This document shows positions 51,784-60,464 of a stretch of 64,000 bases of DNA, piece by piece. The notes beneath the pieces are model-generated. The model was not told the DNA's origin, did not search any database, and was given only the letters and a program-made list of their open reading frames with translations. The DNA is from an uncultured Aliiroseovarius sp. (GTDB taxonomy: Bacteria > Pseudomonadota > Alphaproteobacteria > Rhodobacterales > Rhodobacteraceae), in assembly GCF_947497285.1 (NCBI RefSeq), contig NZ_CANMFT010000005.1:124001-188000 (forward strand), read 5' to 3'. Within the stretch, counting starts at the first letter, position 1, and the number at the start of each line of letters is the position of its first letter. Made by a program: the position numbers and the translations under genes.

Positions 51784-52863
51784 TCAGTTCGAGGGGATTT
51801 CACCTTCGATGCCTTCGACATAGAAGTTCATGCCAGCCAGTGTTCCGTCATCTGCGGTCTCACCTTCGGCAAGCCAGGCTGATCCGTCTTGCTTGTTCAG
51901 CGGGCCGGTGAAGGCGTGGTATTCGCCCGAACCCAGCGCGTCACGCAGCGCTTCGGCTTCGGCCTTCACGTCGGCAGGCACGGCGTCCGTGATCTCGCCG
52001 ATGCCAACCATGCCAGAACCGATGCCGTCCCATGTCGATACGCTTTCCCATGTGCCGTCCATAACGGCCTTGGTGCGGGCGATGTAATAGGGTGCCCAGT
52101 TGTCGATGATCGACGACACACGCGGCATCGGCGCATAATCTGACATGTCGGATGCCTGCCCGAAGGTGATGATGTTCCCGGCTTCTTGCGCGGCGGCTTG
52201 CGGCGCGGTCGAATCCGTGTGTTGCAGGATCACGTCGGCACCCTGTTCGATCAGCGCTTTGGCGGCGTCTGCTTCTTTGGCCGGATCAAACCAAGTGTAG
52301 GCCCAGATGATCTTGAACTGAACGTCCGGGTTCACCTTCTTGGCGTGGATATAGGCCGAGTTGATGCCACGGATAACTTCCGGGATCGGGAATGACGCGA
52401 TGTAGCCGATGACGTTCGACTTGGTCATCTTGCCAGCGATATGGCCCTGAACGGCGCGACCTTCATAGAAACGTGCGGAATAGACCGACACGTTCGGCGC
52501 TGTCTTATAGCCGGTGGCGTGTTCAAACTTGATGTCCGGGAACTTCTCGGCCACGGCCACGGTCGCGTCCATATAACCAAACGACGTGGTGAAGATCAGG
52601 TCTGCACCCGCCAGCGCCATTTGCGTGATCGCACGTTCGGCGTCTGCACCTTCCGGCACGCTTTCTTGATAGATCGTTTCGACGCTATCGCCGAACTCTT
52701 CTTCTACGGCCAGACGGCCTTGGTTGTGTTCGTAGGTCCAACCACCGTCGCCGACGGGGCCGACGAAAATAAAGCCGACCTTTGTCTTGTCTTGGGCCTG
52801 GGCCGCACCGGCCAGGCCAGCCGCCAAGGCCACACCGGCCAATAGTGTTTTTACTGCACGCAT
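51784..52863 (-). CDS. BMP-family nucleoside-binding protein
   Basis: 359 residues with signal peptide (MRAVKTLLAGVALAAGLAGA, cleavage after AQA). Family features: KVGFIFVGPVGDGGWTYEHN, GADLIFTTSFGYMDA, FEHATGYKT and DVILQHTDSTAPQ. In other bacteria BMP proteins bind nucleosides or purine derivatives. It is the last gene of the operon with the matching ATPase and permeases, and it starts one base after the channel gene. ATG 52863 with GGGAGA upstream. Confidence 0.93.
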   Translation of the reverse strand: MRAVKTLLAGVALAAGLAGAAQAQDKTKVGFIFVGPVGDGGWTYEHNQGRLAVEEEFGDSVETIYQESVPEGADAERAITQMALAGADLIFTTSFGYMDATVAVAEKFPDIKFEHATGYKTAPNVSVYSARFYEGRAVQGHIAGKMTKSNVIGYIASFPIPEVIRGINSAYIHAKKVNPDVQFKIIWAYTWFDPAKEADAAKALIEQGADVILQHTDSTAPQAAAQEAGNIITFGQASDMSDYAPMPRVSSIIDNWAPYYIARTKAVMDGTWESVSTWDGIGSGMVGIGEITDAVPADVKAEAEALRDALGSGEYHAFTGPLNKQDGSAWLAEGETADDGTLAGMNFYVEGIEGEIPSN

Positions 52864-52864
52864 A

Positions 52865-53659
52865 TCATTCTCCCTTGATGGATTGAGCAGATTTCGGGTT
52901 TTCAGTTTCGGGTTCGCCCTCGTCTCCGTTTTCGGCGTTCTCACGGATACGACGTTGAATATTTGTTTCGCTTTCAAGCAGCGCGGCGGTCACGATGGCC
53001 GACGGCACGGCGATCACGCCAAGCCCGATGAACAGCACGAAGGTGGTGAAAATCCGGCCACCCGGCGTGATCGGGAACATGTCGCCATAGCCCACCGTCG
53101 TGAAGCTTGCGACGGCCCACCACAGGCTGTTTGGGATCGACGAGAATACCTCGGGTTGGGCGTCATGTTCGAACACATAGATGCCCACGGCAGATACATA
53201 GAGCATCAGGCCAGCAATCACGCCGAACACCGCCAGCTCTCCTCGGACTTGCCCAAAAGCAACCACGAGGCGCTCCATCGCGTGAGAGCCGCGAAAGAGC
53301 TTCAACAAGCGCACAAGACGCAGCAGCCGGAAGGTCCGAACGACCTGCCACTGCGGGGTCAGAAACGCGATGGCCGGTGCGATGCTCAGCAGATCTATGA
53401 TTCCCCAGAAGCTGAATGCATAGCGCAACGGGCGCGGGGCAGACACAAGACGCACAATGTATTCGACTGAAAAGACGGCCAACAAGCCGATCTCGAACGT
53501 GAACAGCAACCGGCGCAAGTTGGCTGGCAATTCCGGCATGGTTTCAAGCGCGATCGCGACGGCAGATAAAACGATCAACCCGTCCATGATGCGGCCAACA
53601 TTCACGCGGCCCAAGGGCTTGTGTCCGTCAAGGATCTCGTGAATGTCGGGTTTGATCAT
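52865..53659 (-). CDS. Voltage-gated potassium-channel-like ion transporter
   Basis: 264 residues. Six-helix (S1-S6) layout: an S4-like basic helix RTFRLLRLVRLLKLFR, the pore helix and selectivity filter SFTTVGYGDMFP, and a charged C-terminal tail (about 240-264). The TVGYG filter is that of K+ channels. It lies inside the nucleoside transporter operon, between a permease gene and the BMP-binding protein gene (nine bases and one base away), which is unexpected for a channel. Inner membrane. Confidence 0.9.
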   Translation of the reverse strand: MIKPDIHEILDGHKPLGRVNVGRIMDGLIVLSAVAIALETMPELPANLRRLLFTFEIGLLAVFSVEYIVRLVSAPRPLRYAFSFWGIIDLLSIAPAIAFLTPQWQVVRTFRLLRLVRLLKLFRGSHAMERLVVAFGQVRGELAVFGVIAGLMLYVSAVGIYVFEHDAQPEVFSSIPNSLWWAVASFTTVGYGDMFPITPGGRIFTTFVLFIGLGVIAVPSAIVTAALLESETNIQRRIRENAENGDEGEPETENPKSAQSIKGE

Positions 53660-53668
53660 AAGGGAAAC

Positions 53669-54592
53669 CTAGTGCGTCGCGTGGAAGATGCGCCCAAGTG
53701 ATCCGGGCGCGCCGTGTTGGCCACGCAAAGAGATAACCACAAGCACAAGAATTGTCACGACATAGGGGCTCATCGCCAATATCTCGACGGGGATGGCGGC
53801 GCCCGCGGCCTGCAGGTTCAGTTGAAGCACGGTGATCCCGCCAAACAGATAGGCCCCGAGTAGCACGCGCCACGGCCGCCAACTGGCGAACACGACGATG
53901 GCAAGGGCGATCCAGCCGGCCCCGGCGGTCATACCTTCGACCCATTGTGGCACCCGGACAAGGCTGACATACGCCCCGCCCAACCCTGCACACGCGCCGC
54001 CAAAGGCAATGGCCATCAGACGCACACGCACCACTTTGTAACCCAGCGCGTGGGCTGCATCGTGGTTTTCGCCAACCCCCCGCAGGATCAGACCCGCGCG
54101 GGTGCGCGTCAGCACATACCACGTGGCCGTCACGATGATCAGGCTGACATAGACCATGGGATCATGGCGAAACAGGATGGGCCCAAGCACCGGGATGTCG
54201 CTGAGCAGCGGGATGTCCCATTTGGCCATACTGGGCGCTTTCATCCCCTCATAGGGTTTGCCGATCAGCGATGACAGGCCCAGTCCGAACAGGGTCAGCC
54301 CCAGCCCAGTGGCGACCTGATTGGACATAAGATACAGCACCAGAACGCCAAACAGCATCGACAGTGCGGCCCCGGCAACGGCGGCAGCGACAAAACCCAC
54401 AGCGGGGCTGCCGGTATTCACGCCGATGGCGAAGCCCACCACAGCCCCGGTTATCATCATGCCTTCGACCCCAAGGTTCAGAACGCCTGCCTTTTCGACC
54501 ACCGCTTCGCCAATGGCGGCCAGCAGGATTGGCGTAGCTGCAACCATCAAAGACGCCAGAAGAAGAAGCGGGTTGATTTGACTAAGATCCAT
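53669..54592 (-). CDS. Nucleoside ABC transporter permease (NupQ-like)
   Basis: 307 residues, about eight to nine helices, BPD_transp_2 family. Typical segments: AAIGEAVVEKAGVLNLGVEG near the start, a pattern of the ribose/nucleoside permeases, and GLILRGVGENHDAAHALGYK in the middle (coupling loop). Pairs with the permease encoded 11 bases upstream. Confidence 0.92.
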   Translation of the reverse strand: MDLSQINPLLLLASLMVAATPILLAAIGEAVVEKAGVLNLGVEGMMITGAVVGFAIGVNTGSPAVGFVAAAVAGAALSMLFGVLVLYLMSNQVATGLGLTLFGLGLSSLIGKPYEGMKAPSMAKWDIPLLSDIPVLGPILFRHDPMVYVSLIIVTATWYVLTRTRAGLILRGVGENHDAAHALGYKVVRVRLMAIAFGGACAGLGGAYVSLVRVPQWVEGMTAGAGWIALAIVVFASWRPWRVLLGAYLFGGITVLQLNLQAAGAAIPVEILAMSPYVVTILVLVVISLRGQHGAPGSLGRIFHATH

Positions 54593-54603
54593 CGTCGTTC
54601 TCC

Positions 54604-55689
54604 TTACGCCGTCGCGGTTTTGTTGAAGCGGATGCGGTAATGCGACAGCACGTCCATCGCCAGAAGGAAGAACATCAGCATGCCTTGGAACATCTGTATG
54701 GCCGCGCCGGGCAGGCCCAGCATCAGTTGTGCCAGTTCTCCGCCAATGTAAGTCAACGCCATCAGAAGCCCGGCCAGCAGGATGCCGATGGGATGCAAGC
54801 GTCCAAGGAAGGCCACGATGATCGCGGTGAACCCGTAACCGGAATTGAAGTCGATGGTGACTTGCCCTGAGGGGCCAGAGACCTCGAACAGCCCCGCAAG
54901 CCCAGCCAACGCCCCCGATGTGCCAAGGCAGAACAGGATCAAACGGGTCGGATTGACCCCGGCAAAACGTGCGGCACGGGGGGCTTCACCCGTCAGGCGC
55001 ACCTGAAAGCCCAACATGTGCCGGGTCAGCAGCACATAGGCGAAAATGACGGCCACGAAAGCTGCCGCCACACCCCAGTGCATCCCTGTGCCGCTGATCA
55101 GCTCGGTGTTATAGGCAGCGGGGAAATCGCGAAAGTTGCGTGAGCCGGGAAAACCCATGCCTTCGGGGTTCTTCAACAGGCCTTGGCTTACGGATGCCAA
55201 GAGGTTTTCGGCCACATAGACCAGCATCAGACTGACGAGGATTTCGTTCGTGCCAAAGCGAACTTTCAAAAGCCCCGGGATCATCGCCCAGGCCCAGCCG
55301 CCAAGCGCGCCCGCCAAAACCATGGCGGGAAAGATCAGAATGCTTTCGGACGGATAAAAAGCCAGCCCAACCCCAGCCCCGCAAATGGCCCCCATGATGT
55401 ATTGGCCTTCAGCGCCAATGTTCCAGATGCCCGCGCGAAACCCAAGGCTGAGCCCGACGGCAATCAGGATCAGAGGGGCAGCTTTCACCAGAAGCTGCGG
55501 GCGCGAATATGGGCCAAAGGTTTCGTGAAACAGGGGATCCCAGAAAATCGTGCGGATCGCCTCAAGGGGTGCCTTGCCCAGCATCCAGAACATGAACCCG
55601 CCCGCGATCATCGTTGCGATGACCGCCAGAACAGGGGTTAAGCCCGCCCAGAATTTCGATGGCTGTGGGCGCTTTTCCAAATGGATCAT
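54604..55689 (-). CDS. Nucleoside ABC transporter permease (NupP-like)
   Basis: 361 residues with ten or so helices. FRAGIWNIGAEGQYIMGAI is diagnostic of the NupP/YufP group, and FQVRLTGEAPRAARFAGVNP is the coupling loop. Its start overlaps the stop of the ATPase gene by four bases. Confidence 0.92.
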   Translation of the reverse strand: MIHLEKRPQPSKFWAGLTPVLAVIATMIAGGFMFWMLGKAPLEAIRTIFWDPLFHETFGPYSRPQLLVKAAPLILIAVGLSLGFRAGIWNIGAEGQYIMGAICGAGVGLAFYPSESILIFPAMVLAGALGGWAWAMIPGLLKVRFGTNEILVSLMLVYVAENLLASVSQGLLKNPEGMGFPGSRNFRDFPAAYNTELISGTGMHWGVAAAFVAVIFAYVLLTRHMLGFQVRLTGEAPRAARFAGVNPTRLILFCLGTSGALAGLAGLFEVSGPSGQVTIDFNSGYGFTAIIVAFLGRLHPIGILLAGLLMALTYIGGELAQLMLGLPGAAIQMFQGMLMFFLLAMDVLSHYRIRFNKTATA

Positions 55690-57215
55690 GCTGCCGTCTC
55701 CTGTTCGCCGCCGCCCATCATCAGACCGATCGTTTCGACATCCAACCCCTGGGTGGAGACAGGGTCGGCAAGCCGGCCTTCGTTTAGGGCAGTAAAGCGG
55801 TCGGCGATTTCCATGAGCTCATCCAGATCCTGACTGATGACAATGACTGCAGCCCCATGATGAGCCAAATCCAGCAAAGACTGGCGGATCGCCGCGGCGG
55901 CGGAAGCGTCGACGCCCCATGTCGGTTGATTGACCACCAGCACTTCGGGGTCTTGCAGCACCTCGCGGCCGATGACAAATTTCTGCAAGTTGCCACCCGA
56001 CAGCGACCCGGCTGCGTTGTCTGGCCCGGGTGTGCGCACATCAAACTCGGCAATGATCGTTTTCGCGAATGCTTCTGTCTTGCCCCAGCGCAGAAAGCCC
56101 CGGTCAACCAACTGTTTGCGCACAGCGCCGGTCAAAAGCGCGTTTTCGGTCAGGCTCATGTCGGGCGCGGCAGAGTGGCCAAGCCGTTCTTCGGGCGCCG
56201 TCAGAAGGCCACGGGCGCGGCGCGCGTTTGGATAGAGCGCTCCGATATCGTCGCCCGCCAGCGTGATTGTGCCGCTTTGCGCGCGTCCTTCGCCCGACAA
56301 AACCGCAAGAAGTTCGTCTTGCCCGTTGCCTGCGACGCCGCCGATGCCCAACACCTCGCCCGCGCGCACCTCGACCGAGATGTTGTGTAGGTTGGTTCCG
56401 AAGGCGCTGGGTGATTTCATCGATACGTCATTCATCGCAAGCACGACCGGACCCGGGGTGGCCGCTTCGCGCGACGGCACATGCAACGTGTCACCAACCA
56501 TCATTTCGGCAAGTTCGCGCGCGGATTTCTCGCGCGGGTCGCAGGTGTCGACAACATGACCCAGACGCAGCACTGTCGCGTGTTCGCACAGGCTTCGTAT
56601 CTCCTCAAGCTTATGAGAAATGTAAAGAATTGCGGTTCCTTCGGCGGTTAGCTTGCGAAGAGTTTCAAACAGGATGTCGACCTCTTGAGGGGTCAGAACC
56701 GAGGTCGGTTCGTCCATGATCAGAAGCTTGGGGTCTTGCAAAAGACAGCGAATGATCTCGACCCGCTGGCGTTCGCCGGCGGACAGGTCGCCCACCACGC
56801 GCTCAGGATCAAGCGGCAGGCCGTAGGCGTTGCTTACCTCGCGGATGCGGGCGGACAGCGCGCGCGCATGCGGCGGGTTGTCCATTCCAAGGGCGATATT
56901 TTCCGCAACACTCAGCGCGTCGAACAAGCTGAAATGCTGAAACACCATCGCCACGCCTGAACTGCGCGCAGCTGCGGGATTTGTTGGTGAAAAGGGCGCG
57001 TTGTTCAGGATCATACGTCCTTCGTCTGGTTTGACGAGGCCATAGATCATCTTTACCAACGTGGATTTGCCGGCCCCGTTTTCGCCCAGCAAAGCATGCA
57101 CTTCACCTGGAAGAATCGAGAATGAAACCTTATTGTTTGCGATGACTCCCGGATAGGCTTTGGTCAGCCCGTCAAGTGTCAGTAGCGCTTCGTTTTCGCG
57201 CGTATCCCCTGTCAC
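55686..57215 (-). CDS. Nucleoside ABC transporter ATPase, two nucleotide-binding domains (NupO-like)
   Basis: About 509 residues with two ABC domains. Domain 1: Walker A GENGAGKSTL, signature LSAGERQRVEIIR and Walker B LLIMDEPTSVL. Domain 2: a degenerate Walker A (GVAGNGQDEL), signature LSGGNLQKFVIGR and VLVVNQPTWGVD, where the Walker B Asp/Glu are Asn/Gln, as in other fused sugar/nucleoside ATPases. The start was placed at GTG 57215 because AGGGG lies at the right distance; GTG at 57224 is possible. It overlaps the end of xdhC by 44 bases. Confidence 0.9.
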   Translation of the reverse strand: MTGDTRENEALLTLDGLTKAYPGVIANNKVSFSILPGEVHALLGENGAGKSTLVKMIYGLVKPDEGRMILNNAPFSPTNPAAARSSGVAMVFQHFSLFDALSVAENIALGMDNPPHARALSARIREVSNAYGLPLDPERVVGDLSAGERQRVEIIRCLLQDPKLLIMDEPTSVLTPQEVDILFETLRKLTAEGTAILYISHKLEEIRSLCEHATVLRLGHVVDTCDPREKSARELAEMMVGDTLHVPSREAATPGPVVLAMNDVSMKSPSAFGTNLHNISVEVRAGEVLGIGGVAGNGQDELLAVLSGEGRAQSGTITLAGDDIGALYPNARRARGLLTAPEERLGHSAAPDMSLTENALLTGAVRKQLVDRGFLRWGKTEAFAKTIIAEFDVRTPGPDNAAGSLSGGNLQKFVIGREVLQDPEVLVVNQPTWGVDASAAAAIRQSLLDLAHHGAAVIVISQDLDELMEIADRFTALNEGRLADPVSTQGLDVETIGLMMGGGEQETAA

Positions 57216-58191
57216 GTGCAGCACCCCTGTTGGATTTATTGTTTATTGATACACCTTTAAGCAAGGCGCAAGCTACCCCTAGCGCGATGGCTTGGGGCGT
57301 CTTTCCCAGACCCGGATCACCGATCGGGCACTGAATTTTCTGGATGTCCGCGGTGCCATGGCCCAGCGCGGTCAATCGTTTCTGAAACCGTGCCCACTTG
57401 GTGGCCGAGCCGATAAGGCCAGCACCGACAAAGGGTCTGGACAGAATGGTGTGACACAAGTCCAGGTCCATGCTGTGACTATAGGTCAGCACAAGATGAT
57501 GGGCGTCGTCCGGCGCAAACCGAACAGCGTTAGCTGGATTTGCCGCGGGAAGGCAAGTGACAGAGGCGGGCACCTCCGCCGGAAATCGGTCCGGACCGGT
57601 GTCGACCCAAGTGATCGCAAGGTCACCGATCGGGGACAGGACGTTGATCAGCGCCCGACCAACATGACCAGCCCCATAGATCCAAAGCGGCACAGATGGG
57701 TGGGATATCGGTTCAATCATCCATCCCTGCAGCAGTTTCGGAGATGGCCGCTGCCCTTGAGCGCGCGCGCGATCCAAGATGCGCTTGACGGATAGCGGCA
57801 TGGAGGGCAGGGGCGTCGCGGAGTGTGACACGGATCGCCCATTGGCGGGGCGGGCGAAGACCTGTGCTTGTTCAAGCTTTGGCTGGTCACGGTCGGTGAA
57901 GATTTCAGTAAGAAGGGTCACCGCCCCGCCGCAGCACTGACCAAGCTCTGGCCCCAGCGGCAGGCGTGCAAGGGTTGATCCAGCGTCCGCTACCAACTGG
58001 ATGCGCGCGGCCTTCGTGGCGCGCAGTTCCAGCTCGCCGCCTCCGATCGTGCCAATCTGGCCTGTGTCCCAGACCAACATCGCAGCGCCGACCTCGCGTG
58101 GTGTTGACCCAGCGGTCTCTGCGACGACGACGCGGGCAACCCTGCGGTGCTGTTTGATCGCGTGAACAAGCTGGGCGAGGTCAAAGCTCAT
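57172..58191 (-). CDS. xdhC: Xanthine dehydrogenase accessory protein XdhC
   Basis: 339 residues. Family motifs: AGSTPREVGAAMLV and LGQCCGGAVTLL in the N-terminal CoxI-like domain, and a Rossmann-like C-domain (WIYGAGHVGRALINVL). XdhC binds molybdenum cofactor, helps sulfurate it and inserts it into XdhB. ATG 58191 overlaps the xdhB stop. The last about 20 residues (NNKSNRGAARDRGYARKRS) run into the ATPase gene in another frame and may be non-conserved. Confidence 0.92.
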   Translation of the reverse strand: MSFDLAQLVHAIKQHRRVARVVVAETAGSTPREVGAAMLVWDTGQIGTIGGGELELRATKAARIQLVADAGSTLARLPLGPELGQCCGGAVTLLTEIFTDRDQPKLEQAQVFARPANGRSVSHSATPLPSMPLSVKRILDRARAQGQRPSPKLLQGWMIEPISHPSVPLWIYGAGHVGRALINVLSPIGDLAITWVDTGPDRFPAEVPASVTCLPAANPANAVRFAPDDAHHLVLTYSHSMDLDLCHTILSRPFVGAGLIGSATKWARFQKRLTALGHGTADIQKIQCPIGDPGLGKTPQAIALGVACALLKGVSINNKSNRGAARDRGYARKRSATDT

Positions 58192-60464
58192 GCGGTGCGG
58201 ACCCTGCCGACGGCCTTCAGTATTTCTTCGGGCGTCGCCGGAGCGTTCATGTCGTGATACCCCTCGCCGCATGCGGCGACCGCATCGGCCAACGCCAGCC
58301 AGACTGATATTCCCAGCATCAAGGGCGGCTCGCCCACCGCTTTTGATCTGAACACGGTGTCTTCGTGGTTTGGCTGATCCCAAAGGGAGACATTGAAGAC
58401 GCGCGGGCGATCCGAACAGGCCGGGATCTTGTAGGTCGACGGCGCATGCGTTCTAAGCACGCCCTTGGTATCCCAGACCAACTCCTCGGTGGTCAGCCAG
58501 CCCGCGCCTTGCACATAGCCGCCTTCGACCTGCCCGATATCCAGTGCGGGGTTCAGGCTTGAACCGGCGTCATGCACGATGTCCGTGCGCAGGATGCGAT
58601 TTTCTCCGGTCAGCGTATCGATCACCACTTCGCTCAGCGCGACGCCATGGGCAAAGTAAAGAAACGGTCGCCCTTGCCCCTTCACCCGGTCCCAAGTGAT
58701 GCGCGGTGTTTTGTAGAACCCGGTGGCTGACAAGCTGATGCGCGCTTCATAGGCGGCCTTGGCTGCGGCGGCAAACGACATGTTCTGACCGTTCGGAGCC
58801 GACACCGTGTCGTCGGTGAATGTTATTTCGGACGCGCGCGCCTGCCAGATTTCTGCGAGGTAAGCGGCAATACGCTCACGTATGGTTATGCAGGCTGCCT
58901 GAACCGCCATTCCATTCAAATCCGACCCGGAAGATGCGGCCGTCGCCGATGTGTTCGGCACTTTCGCGGTATCGGTCGCAGTGATCTTCACGACGTCCAG
59001 CGACACTCCAAAACAGCTTGCCGCAACCTGGGCGACCTTCTGGAACAGGCCTTGACCCATTTCGGTCCCGCCATGGTTCATATGGATCGAGCCATCCTGA
59101 TAGACATGCACCAGAGCCCCGGCCTGATTGAGGTGGGTCAGCGTGAAGCTGATCCCAAACTTCACCGGTGAATAGGCCAGCCCTTTCTTGAGGATAGGGT
59201 TTTCGGCGTTGAACCGATCAACCTCGGCACGACGCGCGGCGAAGTCGGCGCGATCAAGCAAGGCCATCGTCATCGCGGGAATATGGAAGCCTTCAATCGT
59301 TTGCCCGTAATGCGTTGTCTGCCCGTTGTCGTAAAAATTTACCGTCCGAACGGCGACCGGGTCCAAATCAAGTTTGGCGGCAACGTGGTCCAAAATACGT
59401 TCAATCCCGAACACGCCTTGCGGTCCGCCAAAGCCACGGAAAGCAGTGGCAGAGGCGGTGTTGGTCTTCAGTCGATGGCTTTCGATCCTGACGGCCGGCA
59501 GATGATAGGCGTTGTCTGCGTGCAGCATGGCACGGTCCGCGACGGGCAAAGACAGATCTTGCGACCAGCCACAGCGTGCAAGCTGTGTGACCTCAAGCCC
59601 AAGCAGGCGCCCGGCGTCGTCAACGCCCACGCGATAGGTGATGCGGAAGTCATGGCGCTTGCCGGTGATGACCATGTCATCGTCGCGGTCATAGCGCATC
59701 TTGCAAGGCCGCCCGGTGCGTTTGGCGGCCACGGCACAGGCCACCGCCAAGGCGTTGCCTTGGCTTTCCTTGCCGCCAAAACCGCCCCCCATGCGGCGCG
59801 TCTCTACGCGAATGCCGTGCATCGGCACGCCCAAGGCGTCCGCAACTTTGTGCTGAATTTCGGTCGGGTGCTGGGTCGAGCTGTGGATCAGCATGTCGCC
59901 AGCTTCCTGCGGCACGGCCAAAGCGGCCTGACCTTCAAGATAGAAATGCTCTTGTCCGCCCAGTTCAACCGATCCGTCGAAAACATGCGGCGCCGTATGG
60001 ATAGCTTCGGCAGCCTTGCCGCGTGCCCAGACCACTGGTCCGCCCTCAAACCGGCTGTCGGCGGCTATGGCATCGTCGATGGACAGGATGGCGGGGCGTG
60101 GATCGATGGTGATCTTGGCCCGCCGTGCCGCCTTGCGCGCCGCCAGATGCGAGGTTGCGGCGACCAGAAAAATCGGTTGGCCGTGGTAAAAAACCTCGCC
60201 TTTGGCAAGCAAAGGTTCGTCGTGGACCGAAGGCGATACGTCATTGGCATGCGGCAGATCAATCGCCGTCAATACAGCCACCACGCCCGGTGCCTGACGC
60301 ACGCCGGACAGGTCTGCATGGGTGATGACACCGCGCGCAATGTCGCTGAGGCCAAAGGCAAGGTGCAGGCAATTTGCTGGTGTTGGAATGTCATCGACGT
60401 ACCGCGCCGCGCCGGTCACATGCAGGCGGGCGGCATCGTGTGGAAGGGGCTTCCCGACGCTCAT
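58188..60464 (-). CDS. xdhB: Xanthine dehydrogenase molybdopterin-binding subunit
   Basis: 758 residues. Oxidises hypoxanthine to xanthine and xanthine to urate. Moco and active-site motifs: GGGFGGKE, AFRGFGGPQG (substrate Arg), GTEMGQGLFQK, and the catalytic Glu in KAVGEPPLMLG. Works with XdhA. Overlaps xdhA and xdhC by four bases each, so translation is coupled. Confidence 0.95.
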   Translation of the reverse strand: MSVGKPLPHDAARLHVTGAARYVDDIPTPANCLHLAFGLSDIARGVITHADLSGVRQAPGVVAVLTAIDLPHANDVSPSVHDEPLLAKGEVFYHGQPIFLVAATSHLAARKAARRAKITIDPRPAILSIDDAIAADSRFEGGPVVWARGKAAEAIHTAPHVFDGSVELGGQEHFYLEGQAALAVPQEAGDMLIHSSTQHPTEIQHKVADALGVPMHGIRVETRRMGGGFGGKESQGNALAVACAVAAKRTGRPCKMRYDRDDDMVITGKRHDFRITYRVGVDDAGRLLGLEVTQLARCGWSQDLSLPVADRAMLHADNAYHLPAVRIESHRLKTNTASATAFRGFGGPQGVFGIERILDHVAAKLDLDPVAVRTVNFYDNGQTTHYGQTIEGFHIPAMTMALLDRADFAARRAEVDRFNAENPILKKGLAYSPVKFGISFTLTHLNQAGALVHVYQDGSIHMNHGGTEMGQGLFQKVAQVAASCFGVSLDVVKITATDTAKVPNTSATAASSGSDLNGMAVQAACITIRERIAAYLAEIWQARASEITFTDDTVSAPNGQNMSFAAAAKAAYEARISLSATGFYKTPRITWDRVKGQGRPFLYFAHGVALSEVVIDTLTGENRILRTDIVHDAGSSLNPALDIGQVEGGYVQGAGWLTTEELVWDTKGVLRTHAPSTYKIPACSDRPRVFNVSLWDQPNHEDTVFRSKAVGEPPLMLGISVWLALADAVAACGEGYHDMNAPATPEEILKAVGRVRTA

